Shown in pieces: positions 1 to 10,850 of a DNA stretch of 64,000 nt. The translations under genes and the position numbers were made by a program. The notes beneath the pieces are model-generated. The model searched no databases, had not been told where the DNA came from, and saw only the letters and a program-made list of their open reading frames with translations. Each line of letters begins with the position of its first letter. The first letter of the stretch is position 1. The DNA comes from Macrosoma leucophasiata (lineage: Eukaryota > Arthropoda > Insecta > Lepidoptera > Hedylidae): NCBI GenBank assembly GCA_036365455.1, contig JAWQUS010000025.1:23348001-23412000 (forward strand), in the 5' to 3' direction.

Positions 1-3000
1 CGGCTGTGCATCTGGAATAGAACGTCTAAAGTAAGGCTTGACGCTATCAATCGAAACTGTAAGCAGCTTATTCCGCTCGATCTGGATCGTTACAGATCTA
101 GGTGTCGTTCTAACAATTTTATATGGTCCTGTCCATTGAATTCTATTACCTCTTTTCTTCTTATCATTATATAGTACATAATCATTAATCTTATATGTAT
201 GGCCCTTACGCTTGCTATTCACTCTTGCAAAGCTTCTTTCCTTGCTTTTTATGTTAGTTTCTATTGCTTGCTGATGTAGCTTATTGAGCTTTTTGCTTAA
301 TGATTTAAAATAAAAGTTTGTCGTTTTATCTGTATTAATAGATCGTAAGTGATCTCTAGTATCTCCGAACATCAATTCTGTAGGTGTAAAACCAGTTGAA
401 GAGTGCTTTGAATTATTATACGTCATTATCGATATACTCAGCGCTAAATCCCATGGTAAACTATCTGATTGAGATATAAGGCATCGCATTGTATCTTTTA
501 TTGTAGAGTGAACTCTCTCTACACTTCCATTAGACTGTGGAAATTGAGTTAAAGCCTCTGTTTTATCTATCTCTAATATTTCACAGACTTTTTTCATTGC
601 TTTAGATACAAATTCGGCTCCTAAGTCGGAATGGACCCTTAATGGTATACCAAAATGTTGGCAATATAATAATAGTGCTTTAGTTACTCCCACTGTGGAT
701 TTAGTTTTTAGTGTATAAGCGGCTAAATATTTTGTGAGTTCGTCGATTATCGTGACGACATGGAGTTTATTTTTAGAATCGCCTATTTCTACTATATCGA
801 TATTAACACGTTCGAGAGGGCGGTTTGCTGTAGTTGTTATGACAAATCGTTGATTCCAATGTCTTCTATCAACTTTATTTGCTTGACAAATGTCGCAAGT
901 TTTTATATATTCAATGGTATCTTTAGTAAGATTCGGCCATTTATATTTTAGTTTAATTCGCCTTATAGTTTCATCTATACCTTTATGAGCGACAAATCGA
1001 GAATCATGATAATATGAGATAATTTTTTGTCTTTGGTCTTCAGGTGGCGTAATAATTTGATTTGTTAATTCGCAAAATTCAAAAGAGAGTTGTTTTTCAT
1101 GAAAAATGTAGGAAAATAATTGCCTTGCTATGTCTCTATCGTAATCACGTTCATGAAAAGCTACTGATGGTAAGTACACATGAAAGTTTATTAACTCTGG
1201 GTGATCAAGTAACTTGAATTTCAGATTGATTAGTGAGCTGTAAAAATTCAGCATGTTTTCAGGATCTGAATTTGTATTTCTATCGAAACAAAGGAAATAG
1301 TTTCTGTCTTTAACATAGGGATCTGAAATCATTTTCACTTCATTGAGTTCAGGATTAAGATTTTCCATTTCCGAAGGAAAATATAATAATAATTTTTCGT
1401 GAACAGGGTTCAGCTCATTAATTTCACGTGGTAAAAAGAAAATCATATTATTATGTTTATTGTGAAATATAGAATCTTTAGATTCATTTATTTCAATCGG
1501 ATCTATTTCTCCGTTTTTTAACTGTTCTTTGAAGTTTGACATTATGTCATCTTCAGAGTTTATATGATTTATTGAGGGGCGAGACAAAGCGTCTGCGTTC
1601 TGATTTTTCTTTCCAGGCTTGTATATTATTTTATAATCGTACTGCTCTAACTCTAATCTCCATCTAATAAGACGAGATCCTGGATCTTTGACTGAAAAAA
1701 GCCAACTAAGAGGTTGGTGATCTGTTACTATAGTAAACCTTCTTCCAAAGAGGTAAGGCCTAAAATGTTTTATACACCATTTAATTGCTAATAATTCTCT
1801 TTCTATAGTAGAATATCGCTGTTCAGTACTGTTGAGTGTACGTGACGCGTATGCAACAGGCTTATCTTCACCTAATTTACCCTGAGATAATATGCCTCCT
1901 AGAGCATAATTAGATGCATCCGTAGTAAGTATAAATTCATTTTCGAAATCCGGATATTGTAATATTGGTGCAGTAGTCAATAAGTTTTTACATATGTCCA
2001 TAGCCTTAGTACATTCAGATGTCCAAATAAATTTAACATTTTTTTTTAAGAGTTTCGTAAGAGGTTTAGTTATATCTGAAAAGTTAGGTATAAATCTTCT
2101 ATAGTATCCAGCTAAACCAAGGAAGGCTTTTATTCCTTTTGTGTTTTTAGGCTGAGGAAAATTCTGTACAGCCTTAATTTTTTCAGGATTAGGTTTAATT
2201 CCCTGATCTGAAATAATGTGACCTAAGTATGCCACTTCTTTACGTAAAAATTCACACTTATCGGGCTGAAGTTTCAGATTATAATTTCTTAACCTTTTCA
2301 GTATGTTTCTAAGTTTCAGATCATGTTCTTCTAAAGAGGCTGCATGTATAATTATGTCATCTAAATAAACTAGACAATGATCTTCAGTTAGACCACTTAA
2401 GACGTTATCCATGACTCGTTGAAATGTTGCCGGTGCGTTTTTTAAACCAAACGGCATCCTATTATATTCAAAATGTCCCTCTTCAGTAGAAAACGCAGTT
2501 TTTTCAATATCATTTGAATGGACCTCTATTTGATGAAAACCACTAGCAAGATCTAGTGTAGAAAAATATTTACTTTTACCTAATTTATCTAGTATATCTA
2601 TTATATTAGGTATCGGATATTTGTCCGCCTTTGTAACTTCATTGAGTTTCCTATAGTCGATTACCATACGCCATTTAACTTTGCCGCTGGCATCTGATTT
2701 CTTTGGTACTATCCATATAGGAGAATTATATGGACTATGACTTGGTCGTATAATTTTTTGACCTAACAAAGTTTTTATTTGAGATTTTACCTCATCTTTA
2801 TGCACCTGTGGGTAGCGATAATTTTTTGTATACACCGGTAGCGAATCGCCAGTGTCTATTTTATGCTTTACTATGTTAGAAAACGTGAAGGTATCTCCTT
2901 CTAAATAAAATACGTCTTTAAATTCTTTACACGTATTTAAAACAAAATTTTTCTCTTCTGAGTTTAAATGCTGCGTCCTAATTAAGCGCGCGATCAAGTT

Positions 3001-3699
3001 GCGTCTATTTTTAGACTCGATATGGTTTGCGTATATTTTTACCTCTTTTAATTTACACTGCGTGCCATCTACTTTTGGAATATTAATTTCTTTATTCAGG
3101 CTACTAGTATTCACGCATGATATTTGTGCAATATTATTTTTAACACTAACAAAAGCATTTGGTATAATTAATTTATTATTAACTTTCGTGGATTCAATTA
3201 AACAATCACCGTTTGTGATATTACCGACGTGGATTGGAATGATTTGCTCTGACCTAGCCTTTATTACTATGCGGTTCTTATTATGCGTTTCAATAGAATT
3301 TTTCACACACTCCGATGGTTTATGTAAAGTAATTTCATTATTTTCAGTGTTTATAGAGGCTTTGAATCTCTTTAAGAAATCAAGGCCTAATATACCATCG
3401 TATTTAATTTGCAATTTAATTAAATAAAACTTGTGTTTAAATTTATTAGAAATAGGTAATTCGACGTATTCGGATATTTCGAATTTTTCGTTGCCAATGC
3501 CTTTTATTGTCATATTTTCTTTATAGACAGTAAGGTTTTTTAAATTTTCCATTATGTGAGGCTGTAATGTGGATACGGCAGCGCCTGTATCGACAAGCAA
3601 TTTCAATTCTTTGTTGTTAATAGCATGTTTTACAAAAAGTAATTTATTTTTACTATGCGATTTAAGAATATTATTGATCACAATTCGAGCAGGTTTATC
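1..3699 (-). CDS. pol: Gypsy pol polyprotein (protease-RT-RNaseH-integrase), partial
   Basis: One open frame (codons beginning at positions divisible by 3) runs from the end of gag to the window edge, about 1,230 codons. Landmarks in order: retropepsin LVDTGAAVS at about 3571-3600; RT active site YLDD at 2356-2367; RNase H start TTDASNYALGG near 1900-1930; integrase zinc-finger CDIC near 890; integrase catalytic region with HSDLGAEF near 620-640 and SNGSVERVHS near 510-535; and a C-terminal GPY/F-type module (GPYKIV) near 130-150, typical of gypsy integrases. The frame is -1 relative to gag and overlaps its end, so expression probably uses -1 ribosomal frameshifting. I saw no perfect slippery heptamer at the junction. 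The true N-terminal boundary is uncertain. Confidence 0.9.
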
Positions 3700-4604
3700 G
3701 ATGCCTCGAGTTCGTCCTCGGAAGCCGACTGCTCTTCCTCTTCCACAGCTTCCGACTCCTCGTTTAAATTATTTACGGATTTTTCCGGTTTACGTTTTTC
3801 GTCATACTGAGTGGAACTCGGACGGTACCTACTACTCTTTTTTCTACAGTAATCAACCGTATGACCAGTCATTTTACAAAACGAGCAAGTTCTTATATTA
3901 TTAGAAGTCTTGCCTGAAGTACTTGGTAGTACTCTATCAGAATTCGATTTATTATTTGAAGGCTCACTGTAATTATACTTGGAGGGTTTGCGTTCCCTCG
4001 TATTATATTTTGCTTGTACGCTGTAGTAAAAACGTATAGCCTTGTCTTCGTCGAGGGCTAATTTGAAAGCCTCGCTACTTGAAGACGGATTTCCGCTTCG
4101 CACTTTATGGTAATATTCAGGTTGTAACCCTACTAAAAAATTATTCATAAAAATTTTATCATACTCTATACTTAACTGGCTGTTACCACTTATGGTTATA
4201 TCGGCCAGGAGTTCATCCTTTAAATTTTTAAAATATTCTACATAACTAGACATACTACCGCTTTGTCTGGCATGTTGTGTATCTAATAGAATCTCGCTAA
4301 TACTTCTTTTCGTATCGAAATGTTCCCTGAGCATTTCGACTAGTTCTTCGATAGATTCGAATTTACGATTGTTCGCTATCATGGCAGGTTTTCCTTCAAG
4401 CCGTGATACAGCGATAGGTAAAATCAACAACTTTTGCACAGGACTCGCTAAAGAGTACGCTAAGTTAATGTTGTTTATGAAAATATTTAGGTTTTTAGAT
4501 TTTTCATTAAACCTAGGTATAATTTCAAGTAATTGAGAGGTAGGGACTACTGGTTCAACTTTGATTTCCAGGCCCTTTGATTCCTCTTTGCCTCTAGTTG
4601 CCAT
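3678..4604 (-). CDS. gag: Gypsy gag (nucleocapsid with zinc knuckle)
   Basis: A 308-residue frame directly upstream of pol. Residues about 30-180 match the retrotransposon capsid type (pattern of aromatic and leucine residues such as FINNINLAYSLAS and EYFKNLKDELL). Near residue 240 there is one zinc knuckle of the form CX2CX4HX4C (cysteines in CSFC and DYC), the RNA-binding nucleocapsid motif. The tail after it is strongly acidic (EEESEAVEEEEQSASEDELE). The start is the first ATG after the leader. The stop at 3678 overlaps the pol frame, which fits a gag-pol frameshift fusion. It packages element RNA in cytoplasmic particles. Confidence 0.88.
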   Translation of the reverse strand: MATRGKEESKGLEIKVEPVVPTSQLLEIIPRFNEKSKNLNIFINNINLAYSLASPVQKLLILPIAVSRLEGKPAMIANNRKFESIEELVEMLREHFDTKRSISEILLDTQHARQSGSMSSYVEYFKNLKDELLADITISGNSQLSIEYDKIFMNNFLVGLQPEYYHKVRSGNPSSSSEAFKLALDEDKAIRFYYSVQAKYNTRERKPSKYNYSEPSNNKSNSDRVLPSTSGKTSNNIRTCSFCKMTGHTVDYCRKKSSRYRPSSTQYDEKRKPEKSVNNLNEESEAVEEEEQSASEDELEASINLLEL

Positions 4605-4971
4605 TTTGTATTAAAATATTATGCCCTAGTCAGGATCTTAGGATAATAAAAAAAATAAAAAATAATGTGCGAACTACGTGATGTTCACCAAACACACACG
4701 AAATTAGGTAACACACAAAAATATAAAGGTAAAGGAGATATCACTCAGATCAGTGCGAAATAAATATAAGAGACTTACAGCACGACGATGAGCAGCTCTG
4801 TTCGCATCTTCTCCCCTGTTGTATGCAGCAACTGCGGGTGAGACGACCTGGTGTTGATGCACGACGACGGCTCCGATATGCGCTCGAGAGTTCGACGTTC
4901 TGGTGCGGATCCCCTATCCTATAGCGATCCTAGCTAATATCCTAGCTATATCCTAGCGATATTTTAGCTGT

Positions 4972-4989
4972 ATCCTACCGACTGCGCCA
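4972..4989 (-). other. Primer-binding site complementary to a tRNA-Ser 3' end
   Basis: On the minus strand the 18 bases TGGCGCAGTCGGTAGGAT start 3 bases after the LTR end. They begin with TGG (complement of CCA) and resemble the 3' end of insect tRNA-Ser. tRNA-Ser priming is known from the 17.6/297 group of gypsy elements. The exact isoacceptor is from memory and was not checked. Confidence 0.75.
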
Positions 4990-4992
4990 AAA

Positions 4993-5458
4993 TGTTACGG
5001 GCACGAAAAGAAAATAACTTTTTAAAAAAATATTAATATTTAATTAAAACTAGTATTACAAAAATGGTCTAAACTAACTGAGACTGTAAGGATGAACTGG
5101 TGGTTAATGAGTGCAGGGTATATTTATAGACACAAAATATCAAACTATGGTGGGGAGGTCTTGCGATGGCGGCTCTTTTTAGGTGAACGGCATCGGAAGC
5201 CCTCTTGACATAATATAATACAAGTTAGGGGAACTAAACAATGAATACCATTATATGACAACGGCAGTCTTAAAATTTATACAAAGCAAGATTCAAACCT
5301 TTATCTATATGAGGGGTTAAAAGGTGGCACGTGTAAAAATAGTAATGAGTCCCAAGTCCCAAGGGTTGACAGCAACTGTCGTGAAAGGGACACACAGTTT
5401 TTCCTTCACGTATTAATTATGCATAATGATTGTCATATTTTTATTTTTCGCTATAACA
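4993..5458 (-). repeat. 5' LTR of the gypsy element, 466 bp
   Basis: Bounded by the inverted termini TGTTA (4993-4997) and TAACA (5454-5458), and adjacent to the primer-binding site, as expected for a 5' LTR of a minus-strand element. It would hold the promoter and RNA start. The outer edge is inferred from the short inverted repeat only, because the partner LTR lies outside the window. Confidence 0.75.
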
Positions 5459-5494
5459 CAATAAGAAATAAAAAAAAAATTAAAGTCAAAATTC

Positions 5495-5567
5495 GACTTC
5501 AGGCAGGGATCGAACCTATGACCTCAGTATAACCCGTCCAACCGCTAACCATTAAGCTACTGAAGCC
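5495..5567 (-). repeat. tRNA-like SINE fragment (second tRNA-like family)
   Basis: The minus strand shows a tRNA-type B box (GGTTCGATCCC), an AGCTTAATGGTTAGCGGT A-box region and complementary CTTCAG/CTGAAG ends like an acceptor stem. Related degenerate copies are at 19566-19641 (minus) and around 28980-29038 (plus). Probably a SINE head rather than a working tRNA gene. Confidence 0.6.
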
Positions 5568-5762
5568 GAGTAATGATTGCTCTTCTGATATAATAACAAA
5601 TATTTTTTATTTTACACAATTATATAATCCATATCATACTGACAGAAATGATACCTACGTAATTCTAATGTAATCTATATTTAATTGTTTTTATATTATT
5701 TCGCATTAACACATGCTTGTGAAAAATACATTTTATTTTAAAGAAAAATGGAAAAAAAAATG

Positions 5763-5884
5763 GACTTCAGGCGAGACTCGAACTCGCGGCCTACTGGGAA
5801 TCTAGTCCAGCCGCTCTCGCTCAATTGGAAGAGCGGCTGGACTAGATTCCCAGTAGGCCGCGAGTTCGAGTCTCGCCTGAAGTC
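5763..5884. repeat. Perfect 55-bp palindrome made from a tRNA-like repeat
   Basis: Bases 5763-5817 are the exact reverse complement of 5830-5884, with a 12-base spacer. Each arm is most of the tRNA-like cassette found elsewhere in the window. The right arm ends 34 bases downstream of the first P450 stop codon, so that transcript would carry a very stable hairpin in its 3' UTR if polyadenylation is beyond it. Confidence 0.9.
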
Positions 5885-5918
5885 AAATTTTTCTTTAAAA
5901 TAAAATATAATCAATATT

Positions 5919-7415
5919 TCATTTTGTTTCTCTGGGTATAAATTCTACGCTAACATTACTCAGTCTCACTGCAACAAATTCTTTTTTAAATTTATATTTA
6001 TCACCATGTATGACAGTTTTTACAGTATACGTTCTTAAGAAATGAACTAATCCAGTTATAATTTGTATTAGGGCATATCTGGCACCGATACAAATTCTTG
6101 GCCCTCTTCCAAAGGGCATATAAATATTATCTGATATATTACCTCTGTTTTCAAGGGAAAATCTCTCTGGGTCAAATTTTTCGGGATTCGGATAATATTT
6201 AGGATCGTGATGAATCTCAAAAATTGGTAATGAAACCTTGGTCGCTTTTGCAACTTGTATGTTACCTATCGGTAGAACAGAGTCTTTTATACATAGTCTA
6301 TTAAGGTAAGCAATAGGTGGAAGTAGCCTCAAAGCTTCACTTAGTACCATATCAAGATATGTTAGGTTAGAGACAATATCGTACGTTATATTTCCACCCG
6401 ATATTTCGAAAGCTTCATCTATTTCTTCGTGGACACGACACAAAATTTCGGGATGGTTTCCTAATTCTACTAAAGTGTTGAACATGGCTGTTGCACATGG
6501 TTCCACACCAGCCACAAAAAAGAAAAACGCCTGGCCTGCCATCAGCTCATCTGTTGGAACGATCTCTAAACCAGTGCTTGAGTCCTTCAAAACACCATGC
6601 TTTTGAATATTCACACACATATCAGCAAAGTCATATTTCTTCATACTCTCCTGTTCTCTGCACCGAATCACTTGTTTGATGGCTCCTACGAAAAAGTCTT
6701 GGTGTTCAGCAAATAGCTTTATTCCTAAGAATTTAAACAATGGAGCACTAATACTCGAAAGGAAAAATTTAAGACCAAGTTGCAAAGTTGGCTTGAAAGC
6801 ATTCTGCGCCATTTTCAGAAAAGGTGATTCAAAAATGGATTCAGTGCCCAAACCAAATACTGACGCACCAATAGCTGCACAACTATATGTGCTCATTATT
6901 TCAAAAGCATCACCTTTCAAATGATCTGGATTGTTTTTTAAATACTCGATAAAGTCTTCGGCACCTCTATTAATTATGTAATACATATTTTTTAGCTTCA
7001 ATGACGTGAAGAGAGGTGTCAACTTTTGCCGCAACAGTTTCCATCGTTGGCCATTCATAAACAGTAAATTATCTGCTAGAATATCATCCTTGTTCGCATC
7101 AAAAGCTTTGTGATTGAAGGCATTAAAATCAGTCTGCAATATGTGTTGGATATTTACTGGATCTCTCACAAAAAGTCCTGGTGAAAAAAAAGCTCCGATA
7201 CCTACAGCTGGTTCGTTAGGGTACATCTTGTATATATCGCCAAAAATTTCGAATGCCGCTCGATCAGTGAAGAAGTATTCTCTTGAAACACCCACGAATT
7301 TATCTTTTGAATGGAACACTGCGCCACGTTTCTTCCAATATATTTTATTGTATCTTGTAGTAAAATAGAAAAAACCCAGAGTAGTAAGTATAACTGTTAA
7401 TATAACAAATAACAT
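5919..7415 (-). CDS. Cytochrome P450, CYP3 clan (array copy 1, most divergent)
   Basis: A 498-residue single-exon P450. Residues 1-18 are a hydrophobic ER anchor (MLFVILTVILTTLGFFYF). Helix C has WKLLR, helix K has EALR, the aromatic region has PERF, and the heme loop is FGRGPRICIG with the cysteine thiolate ligand. Family knowledge: such microsomal enzymes take electrons from NADPH-P450 reductase and mono-oxygenate lipophilic substrates; CYP3-clan members often act in detoxification. Helix I reads AGVEPCAT, with proline where the oxygen-activating threonine normally follows the acidic residue. It differs more from copies 2-5 than they do from each other, and its upstream flank lacks their shared promoter block. 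The initiator ATG is fixed by the anchor. Substrate unknown; subfamily not assigned. Confidence 0.95.
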   Translation of the reverse strand: MLFVILTVILTTLGFFYFTTRYNKIYWKKRGAVFHSKDKFVGVSREYFFTDRAAFEIFGDIYKMYPNEPAVGIGAFFSPGLFVRDPVNIQHILQTDFNAFNHKAFDANKDDILADNLLFMNGQRWKLLRQKLTPLFTSLKLKNMYYIINRGAEDFIEYLKNNPDHLKGDAFEIMSTYSCAAIGASVFGLGTESIFESPFLKMAQNAFKPTLQLGLKFFLSSISAPLFKFLGIKLFAEHQDFFVGAIKQVIRCREQESMKKYDFADMCVNIQKHGVLKDSSTGLEIVPTDELMAGQAFFFFVAGVEPCATAMFNTLVELGNHPEILCRVHEEIDEAFEISGGNITYDIVSNLTYLDMVLSEALRLLPPIAYLNRLCIKDSVLPIGNIQVAKATKVSLPIFEIHHDPKYYPNPEKFDPERFSLENRGNISDNIYMPFGRGPRICIGARYALIQIITGLVHFLRTYTVKTVIHGDKYKFKKEFVAVRLSNVSVEFIPRETK

Positions 7416-7704
7416 CTTGACTCATTTCACCATTAACAATATTTAAAATCTTCGAATAAATATAATGTTGTTCGCTGATTTAGACAAGTTGCTATTTCTA
7501 TAATGAAAGTTCTTTTGAGATATCAAAATAAAATAATAATAGCATAATTTCAATACACAGTTGATATTCAAATAAGTAACTATACGACTGACAATATCGT
7601 AGACAATGTACAAGAATAATAAGTTCATTCCTTTTGGGGTTCCGTTTATAATGTGAAGAAACGGACCACTCATCGAATTGTTCGTGTGTCTGACCGCCTG
7701 CGCC

Positions 7705-7996
7705 CATAGAGCAACACCGGAGGGAGTAGCCATACGCAGGCTTTCCCCTCTGTCAAAGAACAAGCCCAAATGGGCCTAAACCTGTCGCCTAGATGTTTAA
7801 ATGTGTGCGTGAAATTGTTTATGTATTTTGTTAAAGTCAAGGTGTGAGTTTCGTAGTAATAGACCATTTTTGTAGTGTGCGTGTGTGTCGCACGCATTTC
7901 CCCCCGCAAAAAATTACAGACTGTTTTGCATCGGTAATACACGCTATGGCTACTCCCCTCCAGTCCGCCGCGACCGGTGGGTCGCGTTGCTCTATG
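7705..7996. mobile_element. hAT-type MITE, 292 bp, with perfect 8-bp target duplication
   Basis: Terminal inverted repeats start CATAGAGCAAC and end GTTGCTCTATG. The flanks are the direct repeat CCTGCGCC at 7697-7704 and 7997-8004. An 8-bp duplication is characteristic of hAT transposition. A second copy of the same length is at 58649-58940 and an interrupted one at 25371-25766. No transposase is encoded, so it is non-autonomous. Confidence 0.9.
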
Positions 7997-8054
7997 CCTG
8001 CGCCCGTCTGTTTATCACAGATGATATTCTAGAAATATTTTGTAAACGACGACG

Positions 8055-8345
8055 AATATGAAAAGCATAGGCAGAGGTAATTGCATTCATTCCAGCAAGC
8101 ATACATGCACTTAAAATTCGCTGGCTAAGTTTTGGCCCATGTAGCAAGCCTGTTGAAATGTCCGAGGCCATTATCAAACTCCAAGGTACTGGGAAACTTC
8201 CAGAAAATGAAAAATCCCAATAGAAACAGTACCAACAGTAGGATTCAATACCTTCTTCTCTGGTGATCCTCGATGGGAATTGAACCCAGGACACCAGCGT
8301 AGCAGCAGTAGCTTGCTCCCGTAAGAGTACTAAGACAGTTATAAA
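8055..8345 (-). repeat. SINE-like repeat with tRNA-type end, copy 1
   Basis: Shares order and wording with 24655-24972: GCAAGCATACATGC, a GTTTTGGCCCATGTA block, a TACTGGGAAA block, an AATCCCAATAGAA block, then a tRNA-like end containing GAATTGAACCCAGGAC on the plus strand. The tRNA-like part is the 5' head when read on the minus strand. This copy is more degenerate. A short fragment is also at about 46557-46620. Confidence 0.6.
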
Positions 8346-8459
8346 TATATTGCAAAACATTTATTATGCTAGGTCTGGCATTGCACATAATATACTAGAC
8401 TGACTGGACTAGAGCCGACAGTGCTCAACGGTGCGGTTTTTACGTTGGTTTCTGTCTAG

Positions 8460-8740
8460 AGTCTTTGCGTTTTATACCATCTCTACAATGGCGAGTGCTC
8501 TTTCCAAACACCTGGCAATGTTCAACGGTGTGGTTCTCAAGTTCGTTTTTGCCCAAAACGTGTAAATTGTGGAATGAGCTTCCCTCAGTGCTATAATAGG
8601 GGGTTCCTCAAAAATGGCGTCAAAAGAGTTCTTCAGGGCTGGCAGAGCGTTGGCAATTCCCCTAGTGTTGCAAATGTTCATAGGCGACGGTGACCACATT
8701 CCATCAGATGGGCTGTCTGCTTGTCTGGTCGCCTAATGAC
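8460..8740 (-). repeat. Dispersed repeat with a coding-like stretch
   Basis: The minus strand has an open stretch with NICNTRGIANALPALKNS. It matches a stretch at 55800-56040 (minus) reading NTYNTRGVVNALLALQNS. The two share position-by-position similarity, so they are copies of one repeat. Neither matches a family I recognise and neither looks functional. Confidence 0.45.
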
Positions 8741-8972
8741 ACAAAAAAAAGGTAAGCTCTCGTTCGTCCAGTCTGATGGACAATTTTTGATAGGTAGTGG
8801 ATCGTTTATCATTAATGTTTTTAAAGCGGACGTTTTTCAATTATACAAATAGCATTGCTTACGTATTTATGTTACAATATTTTCGTATTGCACTGAGCAG
8901 ATTTGTCAATTGCCTCTTTCTTCCTGATAAGTATTCAATTTATCGTAAAATTAGAAAGGTAAAGGCGTTCTC

Positions 8973-9303
8973 ATATTAAATGTATAGGCGTTGTAAAGAA
9001 TGACGTGGAGGTAGCTACAGTATTGAATAAAAAAATTTGCACATCGACTTCAAGAAGGAAACTTCGGCTTATTTCGGGTCTGTAGAGCATTATCTCTTTT
9101 GCACCTTCCCTATCTGGCGTTAGTCGATCATTTTGATCAAGTTTTGGCCAATAACGGACCATCAGTGCTTACGTAGTGTGCAACAGAGACAACGCTTTAC
9201 GAAGTCGAAACTAGCCGATTGTCTCTTTTTTAGGGTCGATATGCAATATTTCTTGTTGGGTACTGTAGCTACCTCCACGTCATTCTTTACGACATTTAAT
9301 ATC
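8973..9303. mobile_element. Foldback/MITE element with roughly 40-bp inverted ends
   Basis: The stretch at about 8994-9023 (core GACGTGGAGGTAGCTACAG) is the exact reverse complement of about 9264-9293. The outer ends ATATTAAAT and ATTTAATAT extend the inversion with a small indel on the left. No open frame of note lies inside. The superfamily cannot be told. Confidence 0.7.
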
Positions 9304-9332
9304 TGCTACTGGCAGACTCGACGACTTCCAGC

Positions 9333-10539
9333 CTCCCGAACAAGCCTGTTTCCGTAAAGGCTTTAGCACCATAGACCACATTCACACGCTGCGGCAGGTT
9401 ATACAGAAGACAGAAGAGTATAACTAGCCCCTATGTCTAGCGTTCGTGGACTATGAGAAAGCCTTCGATTCGGTTGAGATTTGGGCTGTGCTACAGTCAC
9501 TCCAGAGGTGCCAAGTTGACTACCGATACATCGAGGTGCTGAGGAGCTTGTATGAAAACGCCACCATGTCGGTCCGGCTTCAGGATCAGAACCCGAAACC
9601 TATCCAACTGCAGCGAGGTGTGAGACAGGGAGATGTTATATCTCCGAAACTGTTCACCGCTGCATTGGAAGACGTCTTCAAGCTTCTGAACTGGAAAGGA
9701 CTCGGCATCAATATCAACGGCGAGTACATCTCCCACCTACGATTTGCAGATGATATCGTAGTCATGGCTGAGACCCTGGAAGACCTTAGCACAATGCTCA
9801 ATGACCTCAGTAGGGCCTCCCAACGAGTGGGCCTTAAAATGAACATGGACAAGACGAAGATCATGTCAAATGTCCATGTTACACCCACTCCTGTTATGGT
9901 CGAGGGTACTACACTCGAAGTTATTGACGATTATGTATACCTGGGACAAACGGTCCAGTTAGGTCGGTCCAACTTCGAGAAAGAGGTCAGTCGCCGAATC
10001 CAACTCGGTTGGGCAGCGTTCGGGAAGCTACGGTTCATCTTCTCGTCCGACTTACCGCAGTGTCTCAAGGAAAAGGTCTTTGATCAGTGTGTGTTGTCAG
10101 TGATGACTTATGGGACAGAAACGTGGTCGCTCACTATGGGCCTCATAAGAAGGCTCAAGATCACTCAGAGAGCAATGGAGAGATCTATGCTTGGAGTTTC
10201 TCTGCGAGACCGAATCAGAAATGAGGAGATCCGTATGAGAACCAAAGTTACCGACTTAGCTCACCGAATAGCGAGACTCAAGTGGCAGTGGGCAGAGGGC
10301 ACATAGCTCGACGAACTGACGGCCGCTGGGGCAGAGCAGTTCTCGAGTGGCGACCACGTACCGGAAAACGAAGCGTAAGCAGGCCTCCCACAAGATGGAC
10401 CGACGACCTGGTGAAGGTCGCGGGCAATCGCTGGATGAGGGCGGCCCAGGACCGTTGGTTGTGGCATTCTTTGGGGGAGGCTTTTGTTCAGCAGTGGACG
10501 TATTTTGGCTGAAATGATGATGATGATGATGATGATGAC
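9333..10539 (+). pseudogene. 5'-truncated RTE-like LINE reverse transcriptase remnant
   Basis: The frame 9446-10306 contains RT signatures: DYEKAFDSVE, GVRQGDVISPKLF and the active-site-type FADDIVVM. It continues in another frame from about 10282 with GHIARRTDGRWG and ends in a (ATG) microsatellite at 10514-10539, a tail typical of RTE-group elements. Damage: an in-frame TAG near 9426, an extra 2 bases near 10290 that shift the frame, and loss of the whole 5' half including the endonuclease. Not functional. Confidence 0.85.
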
Positions 10540-10828
10540 TGGAGGTAGAGCTCCAGTGACGGAGCTCGCGGGCGTAGGCACCACCGCATTACCTAAATGA
10601 TAATATACTTTCCGCTAAATGCTAGTGTTAAGCACTATCGTGTTCCGGTCAGGTGGTAATGTACGGCCCTGTAATTTCCGGCACAGAGGCATAACACCTT
10701 AGGCCTCAGGAGTGGTAATGCATCTACATTTTGACCTTGGTCTTTGTGTGGGTGTCTATAGGCTGTAGACATCACTTAACATCAATGTGAACTGCAAGCT
10801 TGTTTGCCACTTCCATAACATAAAAATA
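10540..10828 (+). repeat. Roughly 270-bp dispersed repeat (family D270), copy 1
   Basis: Begins with the small palindrome GAGCTCCAGTGACGGAGCTC, passes through CACCACCGCATTACCTAA and TTAGGCCTCAGGAGTGGTAA, and ends TGCCACTTCC followed by an A-rich stretch. At least a dozen copies in both orientations occur in the window, making it the most frequent repeat here. The A-rich end suggests a retroposed element. I see no clear tRNA, 5S or 7SL head. Confidence 0.8.
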
Positions 10829-10850
10829 TATATATATCAGAACACCTTTT

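Larger units (their letters stand above)
1..5458 (-). mobile_element. Ty3/gypsy LTR retrotransposon, 3' part outside window
   Basis: Read on the minus strand the order is LTR (4993-5458), primer-binding site, untranslated leader, gag, then protease, reverse transcriptase, RNase H and integrase running off the left edge. That domain order defines the Ty3/gypsy class. The second LTR and any env frame would lie left of base 1, so target duplications and insertion age cannot be judged. Gag and the visible part of pol look undamaged, so this may be a recent copy. Confidence 0.93.

Noticed and set aside
2999..3427. 142-codon plus-strand frame inside the gypsy element
   Set aside because: Antisense to the continuous pol frame, which carries all the domain motifs.
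6491..6924. Open frames on the plus strand inside P450 genes (also 18158-18535, 22180-22716, 31778-32314, 44564-44827)
   Set aside because: They recur at the same position in every paralog only because the minus-strand P450 sequence is conserved; they have no motifs of their own.
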